Source: Marinobacter sp. es.042 (GTDB taxonomy: Bacteria; Pseudomonadota; Gammaproteobacteria; Pseudomonadales; Oleiphilaceae). Taken from it: a DNA stretch of 64,000 nucleotides. The DNA is taken from the NCBI RefSeq assembly GCF_900188315.1, contig NZ_LT897781.1, forward strand, positions 1,240,001-1,304,000, read 5' to 3'. The first letter of the stretch is position 1, and the number at the start of each line of letters is the position of its first letter. Below the pieces are notes generated by a model that saw only the letters and a list, made by a program, of their open reading frames with translations, did not search any database and was not told the origin of the DNA. This document shows positions 17,756 to 27,063 of the stretch, in pieces. Position numbers and translations under genes: made by a program.

Positions 17756-19219
17756 CTAATCCAGCTGTTGTTGGTCACGTTCTTTGAGAATGCGTTGATA
17801 CAGATCGCCATAGGTGCGAGCCCGCTGCTTCCAGGAATAGTCGATCGCCATGCCGTTGTCCTGCAACCGCCGCCATTGCTTACGTTTTTCAAAAAACTGT
17901 AGCGCGCGGTTTACGGCAGCCAGTAACGAATCGGCATTGGCGCCGGTAAAAACGAATCCGGTGGCCTTGTCGATGCCAACCTCCTGAGGGTCCTGGACCG
18001 TGTCTGCTAGCCCGCCAACACCGTGCACCACCGGAATTGTTCCGTACCTGAGGCTGTACATCTGGTTGAGCCCACAGGGCTCGAATCTCGATGGCATCAG
18101 GAACAGGTCACAGCCTGCCGTGATGCGATGGGAGAGCCCCTCGTTGTAGCCCAACGTGAGAGACATTTGCCCCGGCCATTGCCGGGCAAGGCGTTTCAGG
18201 GGCTGCTCGTAACTGGCTTCACCGGAGCCAAGAACGACAAACTGGCAACCCTGTTCCAGCAAGTGCGGCATCACCGAAACCAGCCAATCCACGCCTTTCT
18301 GTTCAACCAGTCGCCCGATGAAGCCCAGTAGTGGACCGCCGTTTACCTCCAGCCCGAGCTCTTGCTGCAGGCCGGCCTGGCACTGCGTCTTGTTCTTCAA
18401 GTGATCCCGGCCATAGTGGAAGGACAGTTCAGGGTCTTCCTCGGGATTCCAGACCCGGTTATCGATGCCGTTGAGAATGCCGGTGAGCGCGTCCTGGCGG
18501 TGTCGGAGCAAACCATCAAGTCCATTACCGAATTCCGGGGTCTGGATCTCGAGCGCATAGGTCGGGCTGACGGTGGTGATTCGGTCACTGAAAACCAGGC
18601 CGCCCTTGATAAACGAAAGCTGCCCGTAGAATTCAAGCTGCTCGAGGTTCCAGAGCGAATCAGGCAGACCCAGGGCACGGAAAGTCTCGTGGGAGAAGAG
18701 TCCCTGGTAGGCGAGGTTATGGATGGTAAACACAGTGCCGGGCCTGTCGTGGTAGGCCTCGAGAAATACCGGTATCAGCCCGGTTTGCCAGTCGTTGCAG
18801 TGCACCAGATCCGGTCTCCAGGACAGGCCAGCCTCTCCCATGGCGACCATGGCGCCGACCTTTCCGAACAGCTCAAAGCGATGGGCATTGTCCCACCAGT
18901 CTTTGCCTTCCTCGTTCTTGTAGGGGTTACCGGGGCGATCAAACAAGGGCGGACAGTCCACTAGCCATAGCGTGACAGCGGTGCCGGGCAGTCGGGTCTG
19001 CCAGAGGCTCACACTGTATTGCCCCAGCTGAAACCGTGCCTTCCTTCGGGAGCCCGCCTTTCTTGCCGCTTTCAGGGCATCGGGGTAGCCCGGAAGAAGT
19101 ATCTGTACGTCGTATTCCAGGCGGCAGAGCGCTTCCGGCAAACTTGCTGAAACGTCGGCAAGACCGCCGGTTTTCATCAATGGATAAACCTCACTGGTTG
19201 CAAACAGCACCCGGATCAT
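17756..19219 (-). CDS. glgA: Glycogen synthase (ADP-glucose)
   Basis: 487 residues, normal for GlgA. It starts [20 protein letters not shown]; the KTGGLADV motif binds ADP-glucose, and the C-terminal GT5 donor site includes [20 protein letters not shown]. It elongates alpha-1,4-glucan from ADP-glucose, which GlgC (encoded divergently) supplies. The ATG overlaps the glgB stop (ATGA), so translation is coupled. An upstream in-frame GTG is rejected because it would extend into glgB without an RBS. Confidence 0.96.
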   Translation of the reverse strand: MIRVLFATSEVYPLMKTGGLADVSASLPEALCRLEYDVQILLPGYPDALKAARKAGSRRKARFQLGQYSVSLWQTRLPGTAVTLWLVDCPPLFDRPGNPYKNEEGKDWWDNAHRFELFGKVGAMVAMGEAGLSWRPDLVHCNDWQTGLIPVFLEAYHDRPGTVFTIHNLAYQGLFSHETFRALGLPDSLWNLEQLEFYGQLSFIKGGLVFSDRITTVSPTYALEIQTPEFGNGLDGLLRHRQDALTGILNGIDNRVWNPEEDPELSFHYGRDHLKNKTQCQAGLQQELGLEVNGGPLLGFIGRLVEQKGVDWLVSVMPHLLEQGCQFVVLGSGEASYEQPLKRLARQWPGQMSLTLGYNEGLSHRITAGCDLFLMPSRFEPCGLNQMYSLRYGTIPVVHGVGGLADTVQDPQEVGIDKATGFVFTGANADSLLAAVNRALQFFEKRKQWRRLQDNGMAIDYSWKQRARTYGDLYQRILKERDQQQLD

Positions 19220-21102
19220 AAAGCCGGCCTCAGAATGATCGCGCCCAGTGGTGGCAGGGTCAGCTCCACGGACCACTCACGGTTCATCCAGGGCTGGGCA
19301 TCCGCAGGCATGGGGTAGGGATTTCCCAGATTACTCCCACCGTAATACTCTGAATCGGAATTAAAAATTTCCCGCCAGTTGCCACCTTCAGGCAGGCCGA
19401 TCCGATAGTGGTGTCTGGGCAAGGGTGTGAAATTAACAACAATCACCGAGGTTTCGCCCTTGGCGGTGCGCAGGAAACTGATCACTGACTGGGGGGAATC
19501 ATGGCAGTCGATCCACTCGAAACCATCCGGCGTGAAGCAGGCGCCATGTAATGAGACCTCCCGCCGGTAGATACCGTTCAGGTCCTGAACCAGCTGTTTA
19601 ATACCCTGATGCTCCGGGTAGGCCAGCAGCGACCAGTCCAGTTCCCGGGATTCACTCCACTCCCGTCGCTGCCCGAATTCACCACCCATGAAAAGAAGCT
19701 TGGCGCCCGGATAACTGAACATGTAGGTAAAAAGCACCCTCAAGGTAGCCCTTTGTTGCCATTCGTCGCCGGTCATTTTGTTGATCAGGCTACCTTTGCC
19801 ATGGACCACTTCGTCGTGGGAAAGCGGCAGCAGGAAATTCTCCGAGAACGCGTAGAGCAGCCCAAAGGTCAGCTTGTCGTGATGATACTGACGATACACC
19901 GGATCCTGCGCCAGATAGTCCAGGGTGTCGTGCATCCAGCCCATGTTCCATTTCAGGTTGAACCCGAGTCCGCCAATTTCCGGTGGCCGGGTTACACGTG
20001 GCCAGGAGGTCGATTCTTCCGCACAGACCAGCGTTCCGGGGAAGCGGCTCTGGCAGACCTGGTTCAATTCCCGCAGGAACTCAATGGCTTCGAGGTTTTC
20101 ATGGCCTCCATGCACGTTGGGTTCCCACTCGCCTTCCTTGCGGGAGTAGTTGAGGTAAAGCATGGAAGCCACCGCATCCACCCTGAGCCCGTCGATATGA
20201 AAGGCGTCCAGCCAGAACAACGCGCTGCCGATCAGGAAGTTCCGCACCTCATGCCGGCCATAGTTGTAGATGAGCGTGCCCCAGTCCTGATGACGCCCTT
20301 TGCGGGGATCTTCATGCTCGTATAGCGCGCTGCCATCAAAGCTGGCAAGGGCATGTTCATCGGTCGGGAAATGTCCCGGTACCCAGTCCAGAATCACGCC
20401 GATGTTGTGCCGGTGGCATTGGTCCACCAGATAACGAAGATCGTCCGGCGTACCGAACCGACTGGTGGGCGCGTAGTAGCCCGTGGTCTGGTATCCCCAG
20501 GATTCATCCAGGGGGTGTTCGGTGACCGGCAACAGTTCAATGTGGGTGAAGCCAAGTTCGAGCACATAGGGAATGAGTTGGTCCGCCAGTTCCCGATAGG
20601 TCAGCCATCGACCCGAACCATGGTGGCGCCAGGAGGCCGCATGAACCTCATAGATGGAAATGGGCGAATCCTGCCAGTTCCAGCGACTCCGCCGGGCCAG
20701 CCAGTCGCCATCGCGCCAGCCAAAGTGGCCGCGCTCGGTTACTACAGCAGCTGTGGAGGGCCTTAGCTCGAAAGCCTGTCCGTAGGGATCGGTTTTCAGG
20801 ATCTGCTGGCCTTTGTCCGTCGTGATGGCGAATTTATAGAGAGCGCCGTTACCGATGCCCGGGATAAAGCAGGACCAGACCCCAGTGCCTTCATGCAAAG
20901 ACATGGGATGGGTGCCCGCGTTCCACTCGTTAAAGTCTCCGGCAACACTGACTGCGCTGGCGTGGGGCGCCCAGACTGCAAACCGGACACCTTCCACACC
21001 TCGGTTCCTGCAGACATGGGCACCGAGCACGTTGTAAATGTGCCAGTGGCGACCCTCGGCAAAGAGGTGGAGGTCGAATTCGCTGAGCGTTGGACTGTCC
21101 AT
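19216..21102 (-). CDS. glgB: 1,4-alpha-glucan branching enzyme
   Basis: 628 residues of GH13. The CBM48-like region ([20 protein letters not shown]) precedes the catalytic barrel. The catalytic Asp is in [16 protein letters not shown], the acid Glu is in [14 protein letters not shown], and the last barrel motif is [13 protein letters not shown]. The start MDSPTLSEF is used because AGGAA lies about 12 nt upstream; in-frame starts further 5' have no RBS. It introduces alpha-1,6 branches. It is shorter than E. coli GlgB (728) because the first N-terminal module is absent, which is common. It heads the leftward operon and is divergent from glgC. Confidence 0.96.
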   Translation of the reverse strand: MDSPTLSEFDLHLFAEGRHWHIYNVLGAHVCRNRGVEGVRFAVWAPHASAVSVAGDFNEWNAGTHPMSLHEGTGVWSCFIPGIGNGALYKFAITTDKGQQILKTDPYGQAFELRPSTAAVVTERGHFGWRDGDWLARRSRWNWQDSPISIYEVHAASWRHHGSGRWLTYRELADQLIPYVLELGFTHIELLPVTEHPLDESWGYQTTGYYAPTSRFGTPDDLRYLVDQCHRHNIGVILDWVPGHFPTDEHALASFDGSALYEHEDPRKGRHQDWGTLIYNYGRHEVRNFLIGSALFWLDAFHIDGLRVDAVASMLYLNYSRKEGEWEPNVHGGHENLEAIEFLRELNQVCQSRFPGTLVCAEESTSWPRVTRPPEIGGLGFNLKWNMGWMHDTLDYLAQDPVYRQYHHDKLTFGLLYAFSENFLLPLSHDEVVHGKGSLINKMTGDEWQQRATLRVLFTYMFSYPGAKLLFMGGEFGQRREWSESRELDWSLLAYPEHQGIKQLVQDLNGIYRREVSLHGACFTPDGFEWIDCHDSPQSVISFLRTAKGETSVIVVNFTPLPRHHYRIGLPEGGNWREIFNSDSEYYGGSNLGNPYPMPADAQPWMNREWSVELTLPPLGAIILRPAL

Positions 21103-21305
21103 AGACCGTGCTGTTCCTGACCAGATGAAGCGCTGTGAGCGTCCGTTCATTGGACGCGAAAGGGCCTGTTTGAAAAATGACCCAAAACAAGTTTGCGCCA
21201 TAATTCCGTGCTAGTGTTCTAATATAGTTCAAGGCGTCAAAAACGTGGCAAACCCTTTCGGTTAAACGACCGGTCACAGGGAAGGTTTTATTCAGGGAAG
21301 CATCT

Positions 21306-22571
21306 ATGCATACGGCCCAGCGTTTCGTCAGTCGTCTCACTCGCCAGACTCTCGCATTGGTACTTGCCGGAGGGCGGGGCTCCAGGCTCCACGACCTCAC
21401 CAAATGGCGTGCCAAGCCGGCGGTGCCCTTTGGCGGTAAATTCCGGATTATCGATTTTCCACTCTCGAACTGCATCAACTCTGGCATCGGCCAGGTTGGT
21501 GTGATCACCCAGTACAAATCCCATTCTCTGATCCGCCATATCCAGCGAGGCTGGGGGTTCCTCCGTGGAGAACTGGATGAATTCGTGGAGCTTTTGCCGG
21601 CACAGCAGCGTATCGAAACCTCCTGGTATGAGGGCACGGCAGACGCTGTGCTTCAGAACCTAGACATCATTCGCAGCCACCGGCCGGAGTATGTGCTGAT
21701 TCTTGCGGGTGATCACGTGTACAAGATGGACTACGGCACCATGCTGGCCCATCACGTGGAGAATGATGCCGATATAACCGTTGGCTGTATCGAAGTACCT
21801 CTCGATGAAGCCTCAGCATTCGGGGTAATGTCGGTAGATGACGAGTTGAGGGTCACCGAGTTCGTCGAGAAGCCAGAACAGCCCAAGCCAATGCCGGGCC
21901 AGCCCGGAAAGGCGCTGGCATCCATGGGCATCTATGTGTTCAGCACCCAGGTGCTCTTCGACGAACTCATGCGCGACCAGCAGATGGATGGCGAATCGTC
22001 TCACGATTTCGGCAAGGACATCATTCCCTCCGTGATCAAGCGTCTGCGGGTGGTCGCCTTCCCGTTCCGTAATCCGGTTGAGAACAAGCCGGCCTATTGG
22101 CGCGATGTGGGCACCGTTGACGCACTCTGGCAGGCAAACCTGGAGCTGATCGGAATCAGCCCGGAGCTCAATCTCTACGATTCGCACTGGCCGATATGGA
22201 CCTATCAGGAACAGCTGCCGCCGGCCAAGTTTGTTTTCGATGATGACAATCGACGGGGCATGGCTGTGGACTCAATGGTAGCCGGCGGCTGTATTGTATC
22301 CGGCGCTCTGGTGAAGCATTCCCTGTTATTTTCGCAAGTTAAGATTCATTCCTATAGTGAAATCTCGGATTCGGTTATCTACCCGGATGTCGAGATTGGC
22401 CGTCACTGCCACATCCGCAATGCCTTGATTGATCGTGGCTGCCGCATCCCCGAAGGGATGAGGATAGGATTCGACGAGGCCGATGACCGGAAGCGGTTTC
22501 ATGTATCGCCCAAAGGTATTGTGCTGATCACGCCCGAGATGCTCGGGCAGGATTATCCCCATGGTCTCTGA
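21306..22571 (+). CDS. glgC: Glucose-1-phosphate adenylyltransferase
   Basis: 421 residues, standard length. The nucleotide-binding motif [20 protein letters not shown] is near the N-terminus, with [14 protein letters not shown] next, EGTADAV and [10 protein letters not shown] in the middle, and a left-handed beta-helix C-terminus. It makes ADP-glucose, the committed step of glycogen synthesis, and is normally allosterically controlled by glycolytic intermediates. AGGGAAG precedes the ATG. Its last 11 bp overlap the GH57 gene. It is divergent from glgB across about 200 bp that must hold both promoters. Confidence 0.97.
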   Translation: MHTAQRFVSRLTRQTLALVLAGGRGSRLHDLTKWRAKPAVPFGGKFRIIDFPLSNCINSGIGQVGVITQYKSHSLIRHIQRGWGFLRGELDEFVELLPAQQRIETSWYEGTADAVLQNLDIIRSHRPEYVLILAGDHVYKMDYGTMLAHHVENDADITVGCIEVPLDEASAFGVMSVDDELRVTEFVEKPEQPKPMPGQPGKALASMGIYVFSTQVLFDELMRDQQMDGESSHDFGKDIIPSVIKRLRVVAFPFRNPVENKPAYWRDVGTVDALWQANLELIGISPELNLYDSHWPIWTYQEQLPPAKFVFDDDNRRGMAVDSMVAGGCIVSGALVKHSLLFSQVKIHSYSEISDSVIYPDVEIGRHCHIRNALIDRGCRIPEGMRIGFDEADDRKRFHVSPKGIVLITPEMLGQDYPHGL

Positions 22572-24288
22572 CACCAAAACACCGGTTGTACTCTGCTGGC
22601 ACATGCACCAGCCGTCTTATCAGGATATGCGCACCGATCAGTTCCTGTTTCCCTGGGTGTACCTTCATACCATCAAGGATTACAGCGACATGGCGGCGCA
22701 TCTGGAAGCAAATCCGGACGCCAGGGCGGTAGTCAATTTTGCCCCGGTTCTGCTTGAGCAGATCGAAACCTACCTGATCCAGATTGAAAAATGGCGCCAT
22801 GGCGCCGGCGAGATCGGCGATCCTTTGCTCGCAGCGCTGGTTGCAGAACAGTTACCGGAAACCGGCACGCCTGCGTTTCTGGGATTGATCGAAAAATCGC
22901 TGCGGGCCAACCGGGAACGGATCATCAACCGGTATCCGGCCTACGCGCAATTGGCGGAGCTTGCAGAGGTTTACCGCGAAAAGCCCGAGCTGCAGAGATA
23001 CATCTCAAGCCGGTTTCTTTCCGACTTGCTGGTTTGGTACCACCTTGGCTGGATGGGCGAAACCATCCGCAGAAGCAGCCATTGCATCCAGAGCCTTCAG
23101 GAGAAAGGCCACAATTTTTCGATGGATGACAGGAAGGCTCTTCTCGACGTGATTTTTGATGTGTTATCCGGCATCGGCCCAAGGTACCGGCATCTTGCGC
23201 AAAAAGGGCAGGTTGAGCTATCTGTCAGCCCCTATACCCATGCCATGCTCCCTCTGTTGATCGACCTGGGTGCTGCCCGCGAGGCCATGCCGGATATCGC
23301 TTTGCCAGCCCACAGCCATTACCCGGAGGGTGAAGCGCGCGCCGCATGGCAACTCCAGCAGGCCAGGGCCGTTTTTCAGCGCTTCTTCGGTGTTGATCCC
23401 TCCGGCTGCTGGGCTTCCGAGGGTGGTCTCAGCCAGGCCACACTGGCCCTGCTGGATCAACATCAATTCCGATGGACTGCCAGCGGTGATTCTGTGGTGC
23501 ACAACAGCCTCAATCTGGCCCGGCAGGACAACCCGGATTTGCCCGATGCCGGGATTCACCAGCCCTATACGTTCGGCGAATCGGATACCGCCGTCTTCTT
23601 CCGTGACGACGGTCTGTCGGATCTGATCGGTTTTACTTACGCAGACTGGCACGCCAGGGATGCCGTTGGCGACCTGGTGCATCACATGGAAAACATTGCG
23701 GGGCAGGCCAAGGGTAAGACCAAGCCAGTGATTTCCGTGATCATGGATGGCGAAAATGCCTGGGAGTATTACCCCGAGAACGGTTTTCACTTCCTCGACG
23801 AGCTCTATCGGGTACTGGCGAACCACCCCCGGCTCAAATTGACCACATATGCCGATCTGTTGGCGAACCCGGTAGCCGCACCGGTTCATTTGCCGCATCT
23901 TGTGGCCGGCAGCTGGATTTACGGTACGTTCTCCACCTGGATCGGTGACCCGGACAAGAACCGGGCCTGGGATCTGCTCTGTGAAGCCAAAACCCACTTC
24001 GACCGGGTGATGGACAACGGCAGCCTAAATTCGGAGCAGAAAGCAGCCGCCATGCAGCAACTGGCCATCTGCGAAGGGTCCGACTGGTTCTGGTGGTTTG
24101 GTGACTATAACCCGGCCCAGATCGTGAGCGACTTTGAACATCTGTATCGCCGCCACCTCGTCAACCTCTATGAAATGATCGGCTACCCGGCGCCGCCATC
24201 TGTGTTCCAGAAGCTCAGCCAGGGCAGCGGGGAACCAGCTCGCGGCGGCACCATGCGTCCGGGCCATGAGGCGGATACTCCTGCATGA
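22561..24288 (+). CDS. Glycoside hydrolase family 57 protein (alpha-amylase/glucanotransferase type)
   Basis: 575 residues. GH57 hallmarks are visible: [15 protein letters not shown] at the N-terminus, the nucleophile region [13 protein letters not shown] (Glu), and the acid region [15 protein letters not shown] (Asp). No signal peptide, so it acts on intracellular glucan. GH57 includes alpha-amylases, 4-alpha-glucanotransferases and branching enzymes; the subtype cannot be fixed by eye. It overlaps glgC by 11 bp and malQ by 4 bp (ATGA), an obviously coupled operon. The C-terminal tail is disordered. Confidence 0.9.
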   Translation: MVSDTKTPVVLCWHMHQPSYQDMRTDQFLFPWVYLHTIKDYSDMAAHLEANPDARAVVNFAPVLLEQIETYLIQIEKWRHGAGEIGDPLLAALVAEQLPETGTPAFLGLIEKSLRANRERIINRYPAYAQLAELAEVYREKPELQRYISSRFLSDLLVWYHLGWMGETIRRSSHCIQSLQEKGHNFSMDDRKALLDVIFDVLSGIGPRYRHLAQKGQVELSVSPYTHAMLPLLIDLGAAREAMPDIALPAHSHYPEGEARAAWQLQQARAVFQRFFGVDPSGCWASEGGLSQATLALLDQHQFRWTASGDSVVHNSLNLARQDNPDLPDAGIHQPYTFGESDTAVFFRDDGLSDLIGFTYADWHARDAVGDLVHHMENIAGQAKGKTKPVISVIMDGENAWEYYPENGFHFLDELYRVLANHPRLKLTTYADLLANPVAAPVHLPHLVAGSWIYGTFSTWIGDPDKNRAWDLLCEAKTHFDRVMDNGSLNSEQKAAAMQQLAICEGSDWFWWFGDYNPAQIVSDFEHLYRRHLVNLYEMIGYPAPPSVFQKLSQGSGEPARGGTMRPGHEADTPA

Positions 24289-25778
24289 CTTCAGCGAACG
24301 ACAAGGATCTGTTCAGTGCTCGACGGGCCGGTGTACTGCTTCACCCGACCTGCCTGCCCGGAAGCCTCGGTGTTCTGGGCGCCGGCGCCCGCCGGTTCGT
24401 CGATTTTCTGGCCGACAGTGGCATTACCGTCTGGCAGACACTGCCTATTGGACCAACACATCAGGATCTTTCACCGTACCAATCCCTGAGTGCCCACGCG
24501 GGCAACCAGGATTTCATTGATCTCGCTGAACTGCTGCAGACTGGACTGCTGGCCGACGCTGAACTGGCCCAGCCCATCGCCGAATCCCGCCAGCAGCTGC
24601 TGGCTATCGCCGCCCAACGGTTTTACGAGGGCCATGCCACAGGCCGGAAGGGCCTTGATCTGGCCGGATTTGAAGCTTTCCGGGCAAGGAATGATTACTG
24701 GCTGGATGATTTCTGTCTGTTTTGCGCAATCCGGGAGGTTCAGGAGTCGCCAGGCTGGCTCCAATGGCCAGAGCACTTGAGGGATCGGGAGCCGGCTTCC
24801 TTGCAGGCCTTTGTCGACGAGAACCAGGCCAGACTGGCTCGGATCAGATTTGAGCAGTTCCTCTTCAACCACCAGTGGCAGGCACTCAGGGACTATGCGC
24901 GAAGCCGCGATGTTTTGCTGTTCGGTGATATCCCCATTTTTGTCGCTCAAGACAGCGCCGATGTCTGGGCCAACCGACAGTTTTTCAAACTGGACGCCCG
25001 GGGCGAATCCACTGTGGTGGCCGGTGTGCCGCCGGACTATTTTTCCGAGGAGGGGCAGCACTGGGGTAATCCAATCTACAACTGGCAGGTCATGGCAGAA
25101 GATGGCTACCAGTGGTGGCTTGAACGGCTCGAAAGCCAGCGCCATCTGTTCGATCTGATCCGGATAGACCATTTTCGGGGGCTTCAGGCCTATTGGGAGA
25201 TCCCGGCTGAGGCTCCTCAACCACGAAATGGCTATTGGGTTCCCGGCCCCTCTGACCATTTTCTGCAGGCCTGCTTCGACCGGTTCCCGGATTTACCCCT
25301 GGTGGCCGAAAACCTCGGCATCATCAGCGATGATGTGGAGGAACTTCGGCATCGCTTCCGGCTGCCAGGGATGACTGTGATGCAGTTTGGCTTCGACGGC
25401 AGCCCAAACAATCCGCATCTGCTTCACAATCACCAGCCCCGGGATCTTGTCTACACCGGCACTCACGATAACGATACAACACTGGGGTGGTACCGCAGCC
25501 TGGATGATCGCACCCGGCACTATGTAAATGATTATCTTGCAACCAGTGGTGAGGGGATGCCATGGCCGGTAATTGAAGCGGCGTTCCGTTCGGTCTGCTC
25601 ATTGGCCGTGGTGCCGATGCAGGATTTCCTCGGTCTTGGAACCGAGGCAAGGTTCAATACGCCGGGCACCATTACGAGTAACTGGACATGGCAACTGGAC
25701 TGGAATTTTCCCGAGAAAGACTTGTCGAAAACTATCGCTGAAGCGGTAAAAAGACATGGGCGCCTTCCTCCGGGCTGA
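24285..25778 (+). CDS. malQ: 4-alpha-glucanotransferase (amylomaltase, GH77)
   Basis: 497 residues, short GH77 form. The N-terminus has AGVLLHPTCLPGSLG, then WQTLPIGPTHQDLSPYQSLS; the nucleophile region is LIRIDHFRGLQAYW (Asp), and the acid region VAENLGIISDDVE (Glu) and THDNDTTLGWY follow. It transfers glucan segments between maltodextrins, recycling short chains left by phosphorylase. Cytoplasmic. The ATG overlaps the GH57 stop. Confidence 0.96.
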   Translation: MTSANDKDLFSARRAGVLLHPTCLPGSLGVLGAGARRFVDFLADSGITVWQTLPIGPTHQDLSPYQSLSAHAGNQDFIDLAELLQTGLLADAELAQPIAESRQQLLAIAAQRFYEGHATGRKGLDLAGFEAFRARNDYWLDDFCLFCAIREVQESPGWLQWPEHLRDREPASLQAFVDENQARLARIRFEQFLFNHQWQALRDYARSRDVLLFGDIPIFVAQDSADVWANRQFFKLDARGESTVVAGVPPDYFSEEGQHWGNPIYNWQVMAEDGYQWWLERLESQRHLFDLIRIDHFRGLQAYWEIPAEAPQPRNGYWVPGPSDHFLQACFDRFPDLPLVAENLGIISDDVEELRHRFRLPGMTVMQFGFDGSPNNPHLLHNHQPRDLVYTGTHDNDTTLGWYRSLDDRTRHYVNDYLATSGEGMPWPVIEAAFRSVCSLAVVPMQDFLGLGTEARFNTPGTITSNWTWQLDWNFPEKDLSKTIAEAVKRHGRLPPG

Positions 25779-25878
25779 GCATTTTTTGATCAGCGTCAAA
25801 GAGGCGTGACCCAACCTTCGGTATAACACACAAGCAGTATCAACAATTGGCGTTCTTGATGAGTCACGAGGAGGGAAC

Positions 25879-26235
25879 ATGGAACACAGACTCAGTAAAC
25901 GCGTACAGGGAAAGCTTGGACTGTTGGTATACAAGCGCGGGATGCCGGTTGCGACCGGGCAGATCCGCGATGCCTCCAAACGCGGTCTGTTCATTGCTAC
26001 GGACTACACTGACGTTCAGTTAAACCAGACGGTGGAGCTGGAGTTCCATTTTCCTGATACCCAGGAAAAGCGGTTCCGTCGCCTGAAGGCCCATGTGGTG
26101 CGGAAATCAGACCGCGGCCTTGGTGTCGATTTTGAAGGCGTCGAGAACGACAGTTTCACAATCTCTTCACTGATCAACTGGCTGAAAAACCACCAGATGC
26201 CCGTCAACTTTTCTGTCCGCAGGAAACAAGCATAG
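25879..26235 (+). CDS. PilZ domain protein within the glycogen cluster
   Basis: 118 residues, single PilZ domain. The N-terminal RLSKRVQGKL carries the basic RxxxR-like segment, RDASKRGLFIAT resembles the D/NxSxxG segment, and VDFEGVENDSF ends the barrel. A strong GAGGAGGG precedes the ATG. PilZ proteins bind cyclic di-GMP and act on a partner protein. It is co-directional with malQ (100 bp gap) and SDR (27 bp gap), so it may link c-di-GMP to glycogen turnover; that link is inference. A helical tail follows the barrel. Confidence 0.8.
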   Translation: MEHRLSKRVQGKLGLLVYKRGMPVATGQIRDASKRGLFIATDYTDVQLNQTVELEFHFPDTQEKRFRRLKAHVVRKSDRGLGVDFEGVENDSFTISSLINWLKNHQMPVNFSVRRKQA

Positions 26236-26262
26236 AGAATGCCGTAGGGAGGAAATCTGTTC

Positions 26263-27033
26263 ATGGAACGACTTAAAGGTAAAGTGGCCGTGATCACTGG
26301 AGGCTCCGTTGGCATCGGAGCCGGAACAGCGCTCCGAATGGCAGAAGAGGGCGCTGCTGTCGCCATTCTCGACTGCCAGGATTCAGAGGGACAGGCCCTG
26401 GCTAAACAACTTGAAGGCCGCGGTCTGAAGGCGGGTTACTGGCACTGTGACGTAAGCAAGGAACAAGAGGTCAAACAGGTTCTGGGCGCCGTTGCCAATA
26501 CCTTCGGTAGCCCGACTGTACTGGTGAACAACGCCGGCATTGCCGGGCCGAACAAGCCGACCCATGAACTCACGGAAGAAGAGTGGGATCATGTTCAGGA
26601 TGTGAACGTCAAGGGCGTGTTTTTCTGCACCAAGCACGCCATACCCCATATGAAAAAAGCGGGCGTTGGCAGCATTATCAACCTGTCATCCATTTATGGG
26701 CTGGTGAGTGCGCCGGATATTCCACCTTATCATGCCTCCAAGGGCGCCGTGCGTTTGATGTCTAAAACCGACGCCCTGTTGTATGCCACTGAAAACATTC
26801 GCTGCAATTCCATTCACCCCGGGTTTATATGGACCCCGCTGGTTGAGGCGCACCTCAAAACGACCGGGCAGGACCCGGAGGAAGCTAAAAAGGCCACAGC
26901 GGCAATGCATCCTGTCGGCCACATGGGCGAGCCGGATGATATCGCCTGGGGCGCTGTCTATCTCGCCTCCGACGAATCCAAGTTTGTGACCGGCAGTGAA
27001 CTGGTGATTGATGGCGGTTATACCGCTCGATGA
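26263..27033 (+). CDS. Short-chain dehydrogenase/reductase
   Basis: 256 residues, classical SDR. The cofactor motif is TGGSVGIG, then NNAG near residue 89, the catalytic Ser in INLSSIYG, and YHASK with the catalytic Tyr and Lys. It resembles the FabG/3-hydroxyacyl or cyclic-alcohol dehydrogenase group; the Asp after the second strand (LDCQD) suggests NAD(H) preference. GGGAGG precedes the ATG. Substrate unknown. It sits between the PilZ gene and the second phosphorylase in the same orientation. Confidence 0.9.
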   Translation: MERLKGKVAVITGGSVGIGAGTALRMAEEGAAVAILDCQDSEGQALAKQLEGRGLKAGYWHCDVSKEQEVKQVLGAVANTFGSPTVLVNNAGIAGPNKPTHELTEEEWDHVQDVNVKGVFFCTKHAIPHMKKAGVGSIINLSSIYGLVSAPDIPPYHASKGAVRLMSKTDALLYATENIRCNSIHPGFIWTPLVEAHLKTTGQDPEEAKKATAAMHPVGHMGEPDDIAWGAVYLASDESKFVTGSELVIDGGYTAR

Positions 27034-27063
27034 TGTCCCGACCAACCTGAGCGGAGTTCAAAT

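Noticed and set aside
21193..21225. A possible sigma-70 promoter (TTGCGC and TAATAT) between glgB and glgC
   Set aside because: The spacing is 21 bp, too long for a normal promoter, so I did not list it.
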